This document shows, piece by piece, positions 1 through 8,423 of a DNA stretch of 36,442 nt. The DNA comes from Nevskia soli DSM 19509 (GTDB taxonomy: Bacteria > Pseudomonadota > Gammaproteobacteria > Nevskiales > Nevskiaceae). How positions within the stretch are numbered: position 1 is the first letter of the stretch; each line of letters starts with the position of its first letter. The position numbers were made by a program, and so were the translations under genes. The notes beneath the pieces were generated by a model, which worked only from the letters and a program-made list of their open reading frames with translations, ran no database searches and was not told where the DNA came from. The stretch lies in contig NZ_JONR01000045.1 of assembly GCF_000711955.1 (NCBI RefSeq), positions 1 to 36,442 on the forward strand. Direction: 5' to 3'.

Positions 1-309
1 CTCCGGCGCCAGATCAAGCGCAAATTGCTGATCGTCTGGGACGGCCTGCCAGTGCACAAGAGCCGCTTGGTACGTCAGTACGTGGACAGCCTCAATGGCG
101 CCATTCAACTCGAAGTCATGCCTGCCTACGCGCCAGAGCTCAACCCGGTCGAATACATCTGGGGACATCTGAAACATCGCGAGCTGGGCAACTTCTGTCC
201 GTCCAATCTGGGCCAACTTAGCCGATATGCACGCCGCAGGCTCCAGTCCATGCAGCGACGATCCACCCTTGTCACTGCCTTTTGGACCCAAGCTGAGCTG
301 CCACTGTAG
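1..309 (+). mobile_element. IS630-type DDE transposase, 3' part (cut by window edge)
   Basis: An open frame runs from base 1 to a TAG at 307-309 and gives the last 102 residues of a transposase. The motif VWDGLPVHKS, followed by MPAYAPELNPVEYIWGHLK, is the C-terminal half of the DDE catalytic core of IS630 transposases: the second Asp lies in VWDG and the catalytic Glu in NPVEYIW. The N-terminal part lies outside the window, so I cannot say whether the element is intact. I could not recognise the right terminal inverted repeat in the 50 bp after the stop. The next gene is A+T-rich, which fits an insertion hotspot. Confidence 0.9.
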
Positions 310-357
310 TGCTTCAACTATTTATGCAAGACTCAATAATTAAATTGCCCAAGGCAA

Positions 358-1071
358 ATGAACATACCCATCGGAACAATTCTTCGGGCCTCAAATGTTG
401 CTTCCAATCGCTGGTTTCGGAGCAAGAAATGGGCTGATCTAGCAGAAAAGTTGGTGGGAGCAGGACGTAAAAGCGACAAGCTCAGCGAACTACATCTCGC
501 AGCCATTCTCAGCGATTTTTTAGATATCGAAGTTTCGATATCGGAATCTCGCTTTCTAACGAGCAGGGACGATGTCTTTTTATACCTGTATCGACGAAAG
601 ATAGCTGGCGACGCCTTGGTTTTTGATCCAGAAATCAACAGCTACAAACGCTTCGTAGCCAAGGGACAGAACTGGGCACACAAGATTCTCCGAACCATCG
701 ACTCCTTCCAGGAGAGCAGAACTGGACAATCGCTAGTTGCTACATTCGCTTTCGCTTTCTTCTGCTTTGCTCTGGTCGGAGCATTTATATTCGTAAGCGC
801 GTCGCTACTCTTTATTGTCAACTATTGGCTTCATGGCAAACCCTCGCCAGAGGATCAAGTTCGGTTCACTTCCATTGCCATCATTTCAGGAAGCGCTCTC
901 ATTGGATTTTGGTTTAGCAGTCGGGGCTTTAATTTCCTTTTGAAGGAATTATTTGCAAAACGACTAATCGAGTCGGCGCTTGCATCAAAGCCACCTTCTT
1001 TGCAGCCGACACGAGCATCTAGACCACGACGCAAAACACCGAAGCCCTCGTCCGAACAGTTGATTGGATAG
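358..1071 (+). CDS. Uncharacterised two-TM protein, low G+C
   Basis: 237 residues from an ATG with AAGG four bases upstream. I do not recognise a family. The first 120 residues are soluble and mixed-charge. Two hydrophobic stretches follow, about residues 126-156 and 170-188, then a basic Ser/Pro/Arg/Lys tail (TRASRPRRKTPKPSS). The likely topology is an inner-membrane protein with a cytoplasmic N-terminal domain. Base composition is clearly lower in G+C than every gene from 1123 to 23911, and codons end in A or T much more often. With the IS630 remnant 49 bp upstream, this suggests acquisition by transfer. It converges on the cyclase gene, so shared transcription is unlikely. Confidence 0.75.
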   Translation: MNIPIGTILRASNVASNRWFRSKKWADLAEKLVGAGRKSDKLSELHLAAILSDFLDIEVSISESRFLTSRDDVFLYLYRRKIAGDALVFDPEINSYKRFVAKGQNWAHKILRTIDSFQESRTGQSLVATFAFAFFCFALVGAFIFVSASLLFIVNYWLHGKPSPEDQVRFTSIAIISGSALIGFWFSSRGFNFLLKELFAKRLIESALASKPPSLQPTRASRPRRKTPKPSSEQLIG

Positions 1072-1122
1072 GATTAAAAGCTGAGAAAATCGGGAGCTCA
1101 GCTTTATTGCCCCCGCTGCCCT

Positions 1123-2280
1123 TTAAGATGTCTTCCACGCCCGCACCGCAAACGCCTGCCCTTTCACATCCTGTGCGGGGATCACCAGATCCCGCAGGCA
1201 CAGGCCGGCGATGAAGTCGGCATCGGTGCGCAGGGCGGCGGTGCGGGTGCGGTTGTCGATGAGGAGTTTGTCGACTTCGCAATTCTTTTCCAGGCGGGCG
1301 GCGAGGTTGATGGTGTCGCCCAGCAGGGTGATCTCAACGGCGCGCTGGCCGATGTTGATGGGCCAGATGTCTCCGGTGGCGATGCCGACGCGGGTGCCGG
1401 TGGAGATGACGGCGTTGAGCTGGGACTGCCAGTCTTCCATGATTTCATGGCCGATGCCGACGAGGGCGTTGGCGAAGCGGATGGCGTCGGCCGGCGCGGA
1501 GGCTCTGGGCTCCGGATAGCCGAACACGGCGAGCACGGCATCGCCGATGAATTTGTCGAGCATGCCGCCGTGTTCGAACACGGCCTGGCGGGCGCGCTGG
1601 TAGTACTGGCCCATGAGGGCTTGCAGGTCGTCGGGGCGGGAGGCGGCGACCATGCTGGAGAAGTTGACGATGTCGGAGAGGACGATGGTGACGTTCTCGC
1701 GGCGGGTGCCCAGGCCCAGCTCGACCGGCGGGGCATGCGCGGTGTGGGTAAGGCGGGCAATGGTTTCGTAGGAGAACTGGCGGGCGAGGCTCTGGAAACT
1801 GGTGGTCGGGGGCTGCGGGGCATAGGGCGCGGGGCCGATGGGCGCTTCCCTGTAGGACTCGATGCCTTGCACCAGGGCGTTGGCCTGGAGCTGGGACCAG
1901 GTGGCGGGTGAGTTCCACGGGCCCGGCGAGGGCTTGCCGAGCAATTTGGGCAGCTCCTGGATGGCCAGCCATTGCGCCTTTATGGGCGCGTGGCGGAGTG
2001 CGTTTTCGAACCTCTTCGCCTCGCCCGCGGTAGGCGCCTCGGGGGTGAGGAGGAGGAAGCGGGCACGCTGGTCGGAGATGGCGCCGAGCCGGCGGGTCAG
2101 GCGATGGAGGGCGATGTCATCCGGCGCTCTGGCGCTGACCTCCAGCAGCAGGAGGGCGCCTTGCGCCGTGCGCAGCTCGTAGTCCGGCCAGCGGGTGCCC
2201 TTGGGCCTGACCAGCAGGTCTTTTGCTTCGGTCCACAGCCAGTCGGCCACGGCGCTTTCAAGCAGTACGGGATCAGTCAT
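1123..2280 (-). CDS. Class III adenylate/guanylate cyclase domain protein
   Basis: 385 residues, ATG with GGGAG seven bases upstream. The C-terminal half (about 195-375) is a class III nucleotide cyclase domain. It has metal-binding Asp203 in LSDIVNFSS and Asp247 in DKFIGDAVLAVFG, with purine-selecting Lys243 before it. Transition-state Asn325 and Arg329 lie in GDTINLAARLE. The second purine-selecting position appears to be Thr in EITLLG rather than Asp, as in class IIIb cyclases, so cAMP is the more likely product. The N-terminal 120 residues match no sensor I know; they contain PDYEL...LLLEVSAR, loosely like a PD-(D/E)XK fold. No membrane segment. It follows a small membrane-protein gene by 91 bp on the same strand, so the two may be co-transcribed. 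Confidence 0.9.
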   Translation of the reverse strand: MTDPVLLESAVADWLWTEAKDLLVRPKGTRWPDYELRTAQGALLLLEVSARAPDDIALHRLTRRLGAISDQRARFLLLTPEAPTAGEAKRFENALRHAPIKAQWLAIQELPKLLGKPSPGPWNSPATWSQLQANALVQGIESYREAPIGPAPYAPQPPTTSFQSLARQFSYETIARLTHTAHAPPVELGLGTRRENVTIVLSDIVNFSSMVAASRPDDLQALMGQYYQRARQAVFEHGGMLDKFIGDAVLAVFGYPEPRASAPADAIRFANALVGIGHEIMEDWQSQLNAVISTGTRVGIATGDIWPINIGQRAVEITLLGDTINLAARLEKNCEVDKLLIDNRTRTAALRTDADFIAGLCLRDLVIPAQDVKGQAFAVRAWKTS

Positions 2281-2371
2281 GTCTTGCTCCCGGCAGGGAA
2301 TGCATGGGGCCGGCGCCGGCGGTGCGGCGGGCAGCCGATCGGCAGGCGTTGCGAATCGAGCGGGCCTGGCA

Positions 2372-2635
2372 CTACAGGGAATTGGTGGGCCGGCGCGATG
2401 TCGGCTTTTGGGTACGGGTGGGCGGCAGACGCTCCGCGGAGGCGGCAGGCGGCGCCACGGGCATGAGGGCTGCGGCCGGTGGCTGCCCCGGCGGCTGCAC
2501 CTGCAGCGCAGCCTGGGCGGCGTGCTTGGGCGCAGCGGCGCGGGTGAAGTGGTCGAGCAGGATTACGGCCGCGGCGAGCTGCGCGCAGGCAATCATTCCA
2601 TAGACAAGCATCTCGATGATGCGACTCATAAACAT
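2372..2635 (-). CDS. Small single-TM protein upstream of the cyclase
   Basis: 87 residues starting at ATG 2635, with a second ATG two codons later. It begins with a hydrophobic helix (about residues 8-28, MLVYGMIACAQLAAAVILLDHF) followed by a Pro/Ala/Gln-rich, low-complexity tail ending in RRPTNSL. It looks like an N-terminally anchored small inner-membrane protein. I do not recognise a family. The open frame extends further upstream, but those residues are Cys/Arg-rich and look non-coding, so I prefer the internal ATG. Same strand as the cyclase gene and 91 bp upstream of it. No good Shine-Dalgarno is visible, which lowers confidence. Confidence 0.5.
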   Translation of the reverse strand: MFMSRIIEMLVYGMIACAQLAAAVILLDHFTRAAAPKHAAQAALQVQPPGQPPAAALMPVAPPAASAERLPPTRTQKPTSRRPTNSL

Positions 2636-2967
2636 TCCCGCGTCATGGAGAGTGGCGACGACGCCCCATGCGTTTTGTGTTGCGTGCCCATGGCACCCGT
2701 GTTGAGCCGGGCCGCACTGCGCGAACCCGGCTGGGCGACGATACGATGCGGCCGGGCGGAGCCGTAGCAGGCCGCATGGCGAGGCCGTGACAGTCCGCGG
2801 ATCCGGCGGCGGCATCCGGGCGGAATATTGATGTACCAGATTGATATCAATGGCTTTTGGCGAAGTTAAGAATTGGTTATTCGCCGACCGGAGGCAGCTG
2901 CGGGAAACCCGCGGATTTGCGCAAAACCCGGCGGGGGTGAATCCTAATCCTGTATTCGAGGGTCGCC
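2636..2967. promoter_or_regulatory. Divergent promoter region with 12-bp palindrome
   Basis: This 332-bp gap separates the leftward small membrane protein/cyclase pair from the rightward kinase gene. It contains the perfect palindrome ATTGATATCAAT at 2840-2851, in a locally A+T-rich stretch (about 2820-2885), a natural place for promoters and an operator. I cannot assign -35/-10 boxes with confidence. No convincing gene lies here. Confidence 0.35.
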
Positions 2968-5805
2968 GTGGCGGGTGGGGGACACCGGCAGCGACGTCTA
3001 AAGATGATGCGGCTTGGGCCAGGGCGAGGCGGGTTTGGAAAATGGGAACTGGGGTTGCTGACTGTGCAGATTGAGGGGGGGACCCTTTTCCGATACCGCT
3101 TCGGCGATGTGGAATTCGACGAGGCGCGCTTCGAGTTGCAGGTGGGCGGCGCGTCTGTGGATATACAGCCCAAGCCCCTGGCCCTGTTGGCGATGCTGCT
3201 GCGCACGCCGGGGGAGGTGGTGACTTCCGAGGAGATCCTGCAATCGGTCTGGAAGTATCAGAACACGGGCGATCTTGAAACCAATGTGATCGGCACGGCC
3301 TTGACCAAGCTGCGCAATGCGCTGGGCAAGGACGCCCGCCGGATCGTGAACCTGCCCCGCGTGGGTTACCGCTTCGAGGGGCGGGTGGAGCGGGTGGTGG
3401 TGGGGCACACGCTGCGCAGCGGGCTGGCGCTGGAATCCGGGATGGCGGTGCCGATGCGGCCGAACTTCGTGCTGCGGGAGCTGCTGAGCCGCACGAAGTA
3501 CAGCGAGGTGTGGCGGGCCCGGCATGCGAAGACGGACGAGGTGCGGATCTACAAGTTCAGCCCGGCCGGGGATCATCTGCTCTCGCTGAAGCGGGAGGCG
3601 ACGCTGTACCGGCTGCTGCACGATGCGCTGGGGGAGCGGCCGGACATCGTGCGGGTGATCGACTGGAATTTCGCGGAGGCGCCTTTCTTCCTGGAGTGCG
3701 AGGACGGAGGGGAAAACCTGCGGATGTGGGCGGACGCGGGGAACCGGCTGCGGGGCCTGGGCCTGGAGGCGCGGATCGCGCTGTTCCTGCAGATTGCGGA
3801 TGCGGTGTCGGCGGCGCACGGCGTGGGTGTGCTGCACAAGGATCTGAAGCCGGACAATGTGCTGGTGGCGGCGCGGGGCGATGGCTGGCAGGTGCGGCTG
3901 TCGGATTTCGGCAGCGGGCAGCTGCTGGAGCCGGGGCGGCTGAAGGATCTGGGCATCACGCAGCTGGGCTTTACGATGACGCAGGGTTTTGGGGGCGAGG
4001 CCACGACCGGCACGCTGCTTTACCTGGCGCCGGAGCTGGCGCGGGGCGAGACGCCGACGATCCAGAGCGATGTGTATGCGCTGGGGCTGCTGCTGTACCA
4101 GCTGGTGGTCGGCGATATGCGCCGGCCGCTGGTGCCGGGCTGGCAGCGGGAGGTGGCGGACGAGCTGCTGCAGCAGGATATTGCGGCGGCGACGGACGGG
4201 AACCCGAGCCACCGGCTCAACAGCGTGGGCGAGCTGGCGAACGCGCTGCGCCGGATACCGGAGCGCCGGGCGGAGCTGGCGAGCCGGCGGGCGCTGGAGC
4301 AGGCGGCGCAGCAGGCGCAGGAGGCCTTGAAGCGGGCCCGGGCGCGGCTGCCGTGGATGATCGCGGCGCTGGCGAGCATGGCGATCGGCTTGATGGTGAG
4401 CTCCTGGTTGTATGTGCAGAGCCGGCAGGCTTACCTGACGGCGGAGGCGCAGCGTACGCGGGCGGAAGCGATCAACAAGTTCCTGAACGACGATCTGCTG
4501 GGGGCGGCGGATACCAGCGGGCCGGGTGGGCAGCACGACCCGACGGTGCGGGAGTTGCTGGCGCGCGCGGCCGGGCGACTGGAGGGGCGCTTCGGCAATG
4601 ACCCGGCGACGAAGGCTTCGGTGGATTTGGCGATCGGCCAGGCTTATTTCGGCTTGAGCGATTACGCCAGCGCGGAGACATTCCAGAAACGTGGCGTGGC
4701 CGGGCTTGCCGACAGCAAGGCCGGCGCGGATGGCGACGCTCTCACGGGCGCCTATGCATTGGCGCGTACGCTGGGCATGGAAGGCCACTTTGCCGAGGCC
4801 GGCGAAACGCTGGCGCGCGCGGATGCGGCGGCCGGGGAGCGGCTGCACACGCCTTCCAGGTTGAGCCTGCTGGCGGCGTGGTCGCGCGGCAATTACCTCG
4901 CGATAAGAATGCAGCCGGAACAGGCGCTGCCGCATTTCGAAGAGGCGGAGCGCATCCGCGCGCAGGCGCTGGCGGAGGACGATGTCTGGCTGGCGCGCAC
5001 CCGGGGGGCGCTGGCCTGGTGTTATGTGCGCCTGGGCCGGAACGATGAGGCGATCGCGGCGCTGAAGGGCTTACGGGCGCCGAAGTACTCGCTGGAGAAC
5101 ATCGGCATCACGGACTGGCAGAAGGTGCAAGTGCAATATGCGATGGCGCTGAGCAACCTGTCGCGCTTCGACGAGGCGGAAGTGGCGCTGAGGGATTCGC
5201 TGCGGCAGGTGCAACAGGTGCTGGGGCAGGACAACTACATTACCGGCCTGGTGTGGAACTACTTGGGGACGGTCTACCAGAATGCGGCAAAGTGGGATGC
5301 GGCGATCGATGCGCAGACGCGGGCTTATGCCATCATGCGCCAGTCGGTCGGTGAGCAGTCCCCGGCCACGCTCGGGGTGGCGAGCGAGCTGGCGATTTCC
5401 CAATATCTCTCGGGCCGGACCGGTGAAGCCTTGCCGATGCTGGAATCCGTGCACGCGGCGCTGGCGGCGAAGCTGGGCGAGGAGGCGGCGCTGACGCAGG
5501 ATGCGGCTTTTTACCTGGCTTCGGCGCTGACCGATCGGGGACGGCAGGATGAGGCTTTCAACCTGCTGGTGAAGCTGCGGGCGGTGCCGCTGAATTCGGT
5601 CGACCCCGCCATCGACTGGGCGCAGCGGATTGCGGGGCTGAAGGGAACGATCCTGATACGGCAGGGGAAGCTGGCGGAGGGGCGGCCCCTGCTGGAGGGC
5701 GCGGTGGCGCATCTCACCCAGGAGAAAGCGCCCGCCTGGGTGCTCGATCCGCTGCGCGCGACGCTGGGTGCAGGAGGCGGCGCTACCGCGATCACCAGCC
5801 GGTAG
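2968..5805 (+). CDS. Winged-helix / Ser-Thr kinase / TM / TPR signalling protein
   Basis: 945 residues from a GTG with GAGGG five bases upstream; starts at 3004, 3007 or GTG 3064 would also keep all domains. Order: an OmpR/ToxR-like winged helix (about 43-138: YRFGDVEFDEARF...RIVNLPRVGYRFEGR), a Hanks-type kinase (about 165-430), a TM helix (about 461-482), then TPR-like helical repeats to the end. Kinase residues visible: Lys196 in VRIYKF, HKD 290-292 in LHKDLKPDN, DFG 313-315, APE 354-356. The glycine loop is degenerate (LLSRTKYSEVW) and HRD is HKD, but the catalytic residues are present. The protein could bind DNA and phosphorylate targets from the cytoplasmic face, with the TPR part on the far side. 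It is divergent from the cyclase pair. Confidence 0.9.
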   Translation: MAGGGHRQRRLKMMRLGPGRGGFGKWELGLLTVQIEGGTLFRYRFGDVEFDEARFELQVGGASVDIQPKPLALLAMLLRTPGEVVTSEEILQSVWKYQNTGDLETNVIGTALTKLRNALGKDARRIVNLPRVGYRFEGRVERVVVGHTLRSGLALESGMAVPMRPNFVLRELLSRTKYSEVWRARHAKTDEVRIYKFSPAGDHLLSLKREATLYRLLHDALGERPDIVRVIDWNFAEAPFFLECEDGGENLRMWADAGNRLRGLGLEARIALFLQIADAVSAAHGVGVLHKDLKPDNVLVAARGDGWQVRLSDFGSGQLLEPGRLKDLGITQLGFTMTQGFGGEATTGTLLYLAPELARGETPTIQSDVYALGLLLYQLVVGDMRRPLVPGWQREVADELLQQDIAAATDGNPSHRLNSVGELANALRRIPERRAELASRRALEQAAQQAQEALKRARARLPWMIAALASMAIGLMVSSWLYVQSRQAYLTAEAQRTRAEAINKFLNDDLLGAADTSGPGGQHDPTVRELLARAAGRLEGRFGNDPATKASVDLAIGQAYFGLSDYASAETFQKRGVAGLADSKAGADGDALTGAYALARTLGMEGHFAEAGETLARADAAAGERLHTPSRLSLLAAWSRGNYLAIRMQPEQALPHFEEAERIRAQALAEDDVWLARTRGALAWCYVRLGRNDEAIAALKGLRAPKYSLENIGITDWQKVQVQYAMALSNLSRFDEAEVALRDSLRQVQQVLGQDNYITGLVWNYLGTVYQNAAKWDAAIDAQTRAYAIMRQSVGEQSPATLGVASELAISQYLSGRTGEALPMLESVHAALAAKLGEEAALTQDAAFYLASALTDRGRQDEAFNLLVKLRAVPLNSVDPAIDWAQRIAGLKGTILIRQGKLAEGRPLLEGAVAHLTQEKAPAWVLDPLRATLGAGGGATAITSR

Positions 5806-5829
5806 CCGGGGCGCATGCGGGCTGTTCAA

Positions 5830-5859
5830 GAAAGGCGGACGCGCTGGCGCCCGCCTTTC
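5830..5859. terminator. Hairpin terminator, likely bidirectional
   Basis: Nine-bp perfect stem GAAAGGCGG (5830-5838) and CCGCCTTTC (5851-5859), with GCGC/GCGC inside the 12-base loop. It lies 24 bp after the kinase stop and 6 bp beyond the end of the converging small-peptide gene, so it can serve both strands. No long T-run follows. Confidence 0.6.
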
Positions 5860-5865
5860 GCCGTT

Positions 5866-6039
5866 TCAGCGCGCCGCGTTGGGCGGCACCGAAGCGCACA
5901 CCGGCGCTTCCGGCCGGCTGGCGCCTATCGCACTGCCTGTGCGGGACGTGGCCGTGGCGGACGAGCCGCCTTCCTCACGCGCCTTGAGCAGCTCCAACAT
6001 GTCGGCCCGATTGGGGTACTTCAGTGTGTGCAGTTTCAT
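5866..6039 (-). CDS. 57-residue small protein overlapping the upstream gene
   Basis: The ATG at 6039 has GGAGAAG just upstream (GGAGAAGAGC then ATG), the best ribosome-binding site in this neighbourhood. The product has a conserved-looking start (MKLHTLKYPNRADMLELLKA) and a Ser/Thr/Ala/Gly/Pro-rich tail with one Cys and no membrane segment. It overlaps the last 65 bp of the upstream gene (5975-6484) in another frame, which suggests translational coupling. I do not know the family. The leader-plus-low-complexity layout resembles a peptide precursor, but no modifying enzyme is adjacent, so that is only a guess. Confidence 0.55.
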   Translation of the reverse strand: MKLHTLKYPNRADMLELLKAREEGGSSATATSRTGSAIGASRPEAPVCASVPPNAAR

Positions 6040-6484
6040 GCTCTTCTCCGGTGGTGTCACGGTTTTGGGTGCGGAGCACCCGGGTCATCAACTCGGTATG
6101 CAGCTGGCGGCATCTGCGGAAGCGTTGCTGCTGGAGTGCGAAGTCCTCCGGGCCAAGCTGGCCGGAGAAGGGGTAATGCAGCAGCGGGGCGCCGAAGAGC
6201 TGCTGGCTATGCTCGAGATAGAGGCCGAGCGCCAGGATGTGAGCGTGCCAGTAGGTGTCGCAGTCACGGCTGGGGACGATGTTTTCGTCCGGGCGGTCGC
6301 GCACGAGTTGCAGGAAGCAGCGGTATTCGAGCTCGATGGCGTCCAGCTTTTCCAGGGACCAGGGTTGCTCCATGGCGACGAGGTAGCTGATGGGCTCGAG
6401 GTTGAGGGCGGCGATGTCCGGGTCGAGGGCGTGGCGATCGGAAGGATCGCGCCCTGGCTGACCGGATGTGGATGGAAGCCGCAT
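5975..6484 (-). CDS. GRDP-like (glycine-rich domain-containing protein-like) protein
   Basis: 169 residues from ATG 6484, chosen because GAGGGAA sits six bases upstream; a start at 6505 lacks a site. The core ALDPDIAALNLEPISYLV, EYRCFLQLVRDRP and DCDTYWHAHILALGLY matches my memory of the plant and bacterial family named glycine-rich domain-containing protein-like, whose hallmark is a D-x-x-WHxHIL motif. The Trp, two His and Asp could form a metal or active site, but the function is not established. No signal peptide or TM. The 3' end overlaps the small-peptide gene, so the two are probably one unit. Confidence 0.65.
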   Translation of the reverse strand: MRLPSTSGQPGRDPSDRHALDPDIAALNLEPISYLVAMEQPWSLEKLDAIELEYRCFLQLVRDRPDENIVPSRDCDTYWHAHILALGLYLEHSQQLFGAPLLHYPFSGQLGPEDFALQQQRFRRCRQLHTELMTRVLRTQNRDTTGEEHETAHTEVPQSGRHVGAAQGA

Positions 6485-6834
6485 GGCTTCCCTCGCCTCG
6501 CCCATCTGGATGCCGGTCCGTGTCGCGGAAATATTGCCGCGGGGACAGTTGATTCCTGGATCGGGTCGATTGCCATTATCGAGAGCTAATCAATCGCTAA
6601 CTTGGATTTTTTGCCTGCGGGATCAATTGGCGCCGCGCAGCAGCGGGCGGCGACAAGGGCTGGCCGCTGCAGCTGAGCCGGATTGCGCCCGTAAAAGTCG
6701 CGGGTTTCATTCTGCTGTTTGATGGCATTAAAATCCGCGCGCCGCACGGCCGGTGTGGGTCTGGAGAACATGGAAGTTCGAACCAGGCTCGGCCGCCGGC
6801 GGGCGCTTCTTGATCTGCCGCAGTCCTACCGAGA
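6485..6834. other. Divergent intergenic region, no gene seen
   Basis: 350 bp between the leftward GRDP-like gene and the rightward porin gene. It includes an A+T-richer part around 6570-6620 and 6715-6735 that probably holds promoters for both, but I cannot fix the boxes. The short frames here lack good start sites and look non-coding. Confidence 0.4.
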
Positions 6835-8199
6835 ATGTCCGTCATGACGACTGAAGATACCCGCGTGCCGAGGCGGAGGATTTCCATTGCTCTCGGAGTT
6901 TTTGCGCTGTGCGGGGCGCAGCTTGCCGGCGCGGCATGGGCCGGCGACGTCCCTGCCCCGCCGGAGAGCTGGAGCCTGCATTGGCAGGCAACGAATGTGA
7001 CGCAGTATCACCCGGGTTTCCGCTCGCCCTACAGCGGGGCGAACAGTTTGTCCGGCGAGAGCCATGACGATGAGACGACGGACGCGACGCTGTTCGCCGG
7101 GGTGCGGCTGTGGCGCGGCATGGGCTTTTACCTGAACCCGGAGGTGGATCAGGGCTATGGGCTGAGCGATACGCTGGGGCTGGCGGGGTTTTCCAGCGGG
7201 GAGGCGTACAAGGTGGGGGCGAACGCGCCTTACCTGCGTCTGCACCGGGCGTTCTTCCGGCAGGTGATCGACCTGGGCGGAGAGGCGGTGACGGTGGCGC
7301 CGGATGCGAACCTGCTGGGCGACACGCACACGGCGGTCAACCTGACGCTGACGCTGGGGAAGTTTTCGGTGGGCGATGTGTTCGACACGAACCAGTATGC
7401 GCATGATCCGCGCGGGGATTTCCTGAACTGGTCGCTGATCGATGCGGGGGCGTTCGACTATGCGGCCGACGCCTGGGGGTATTCGTACGGCGTGGCGGCG
7501 GAGTGGGCGCAGTCGTGGTGGACGCTGCGGGCCGGGCTGTTCGATCTTTCGCGGGTGCCGAACAGCCGCGAGCTGGAGCAGGATTTCAGCCAGTTCGCCC
7601 TGATCGGGGAACTGGAGGAGCGGCATACCTTGGCGGGGCAGGCCGGGAAGCTGAAGCTGCTGGGCTATCTGAATCGCGGGCGGATGGCGGATTACGCGGA
7701 TGCGGTGAGCCTGGCGCAAGCCACGGGCGGCACGCCGGATGTGACGCAGGTGCGGCAGTACCGCTCGCGGCCCGGCGTGGGGCTGAACCTGGAGCAGGCG
7801 CTGGGGCCGGACCTGGGACTGTTCGCGCGGGCCAGCCTCAACGATGGCAGCAAGGAGGCTTTCGAGTTCACGGAGATCAACCGCTCGGTGTCGGCGGGGC
7901 TGTCACTGAAGGGAACACGCTGGCAACGGCCGAAGGACACGGTGGGGCTGGCGGGCGTGGTGAACGGGCTTTCCAGCGATGCGCGCAATTACTTCGGCGC
8001 CGGCGGCCTGGGCATCCTGATCGGGGACGGGCGCTTGCCGAACTACGGACTGGAGAAGATCGTGGAGACGTATTACTCGGTGCAGGTGATCGAGGCCCTG
8101 GCGATCAGCGTGGATTACCAGTTCGTCGACAACCCGGCCTACAACCGGGACCGCGGGCCGGTTTCGATTTTCGGGGTGCGGTTTCACCTGGCGATGTAG
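6835..8199 (+). CDS. OprB-family carbohydrate-selective porin
   Basis: 454 residues. An N-terminal signal peptide (RRRISIALGVFALCGAQLAGAAWA, cleavage near residue 36) precedes a beta-barrel sequence typical of OprB porins: LFAGVRLWRGMGFYLNPEVDQG, RAFFRQVIDLGGE, LTLTLGKFSVGDVFDTNQYAHDPRGDFLNWSL, and a final strand ending VSIFGVRFHLAM with a terminal hydrophobic residue. The family is known for sugar uptake across the outer membrane; the substrate cannot be read from sequence. The ATG at 6844 is an alternative start. No sugar-utilisation genes flank it, so regulation and substrate are open. Confidence 0.9.
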   Translation: MSVMTTEDTRVPRRRISIALGVFALCGAQLAGAAWAGDVPAPPESWSLHWQATNVTQYHPGFRSPYSGANSLSGESHDDETTDATLFAGVRLWRGMGFYLNPEVDQGYGLSDTLGLAGFSSGEAYKVGANAPYLRLHRAFFRQVIDLGGEAVTVAPDANLLGDTHTAVNLTLTLGKFSVGDVFDTNQYAHDPRGDFLNWSLIDAGAFDYAADAWGYSYGVAAEWAQSWWTLRAGLFDLSRVPNSRELEQDFSQFALIGELEERHTLAGQAGKLKLLGYLNRGRMADYADAVSLAQATGGTPDVTQVRQYRSRPGVGLNLEQALGPDLGLFARASLNDGSKEAFEFTEINRSVSAGLSLKGTRWQRPKDTVGLAGVVNGLSSDARNYFGAGGLGILIGDGRLPNYGLEKIVETYYSVQVIEALAISVDYQFVDNPAYNRDRGPVSIFGVRFHLAM

Positions 8200-8423
8200 G
8201 CGCGATACGCAGACGGCGCGTACCGTAACTCGCCCTGCGTGCTGTTACTTCGGAAGCGGGATGGGCAAGGTCCTTCGATGGGGATCGCGATGAATGGCAG
8301 GTGGTAGTCGCCCTGCGGTTGATTTGGACCGCGTTTAGTACGTCTTCCCTACAGCTTGGCGGCGCGGCAGCGACGGATAATGAGCGTGGACAGCTTGGTT
8401 CGGCACGCACACGGGTGGTTGTC

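Noticed and set aside
358..2635. Pycsar-like defence system (cyclase plus membrane effector)
   Set aside because: A class III cyclase lies near membrane proteins, but the two-TM gene is convergent, the small one-TM protein does not resemble a Pycsar effector, and the cyclase has chromosomal base composition and an intact signalling context.
2998..4935. 645-residue minus-strand open frame
   Set aside because: Arg/Gln/His-rich antisense shadow of the kinase gene; no domain or start site. It arises from the G+C bias at third positions.
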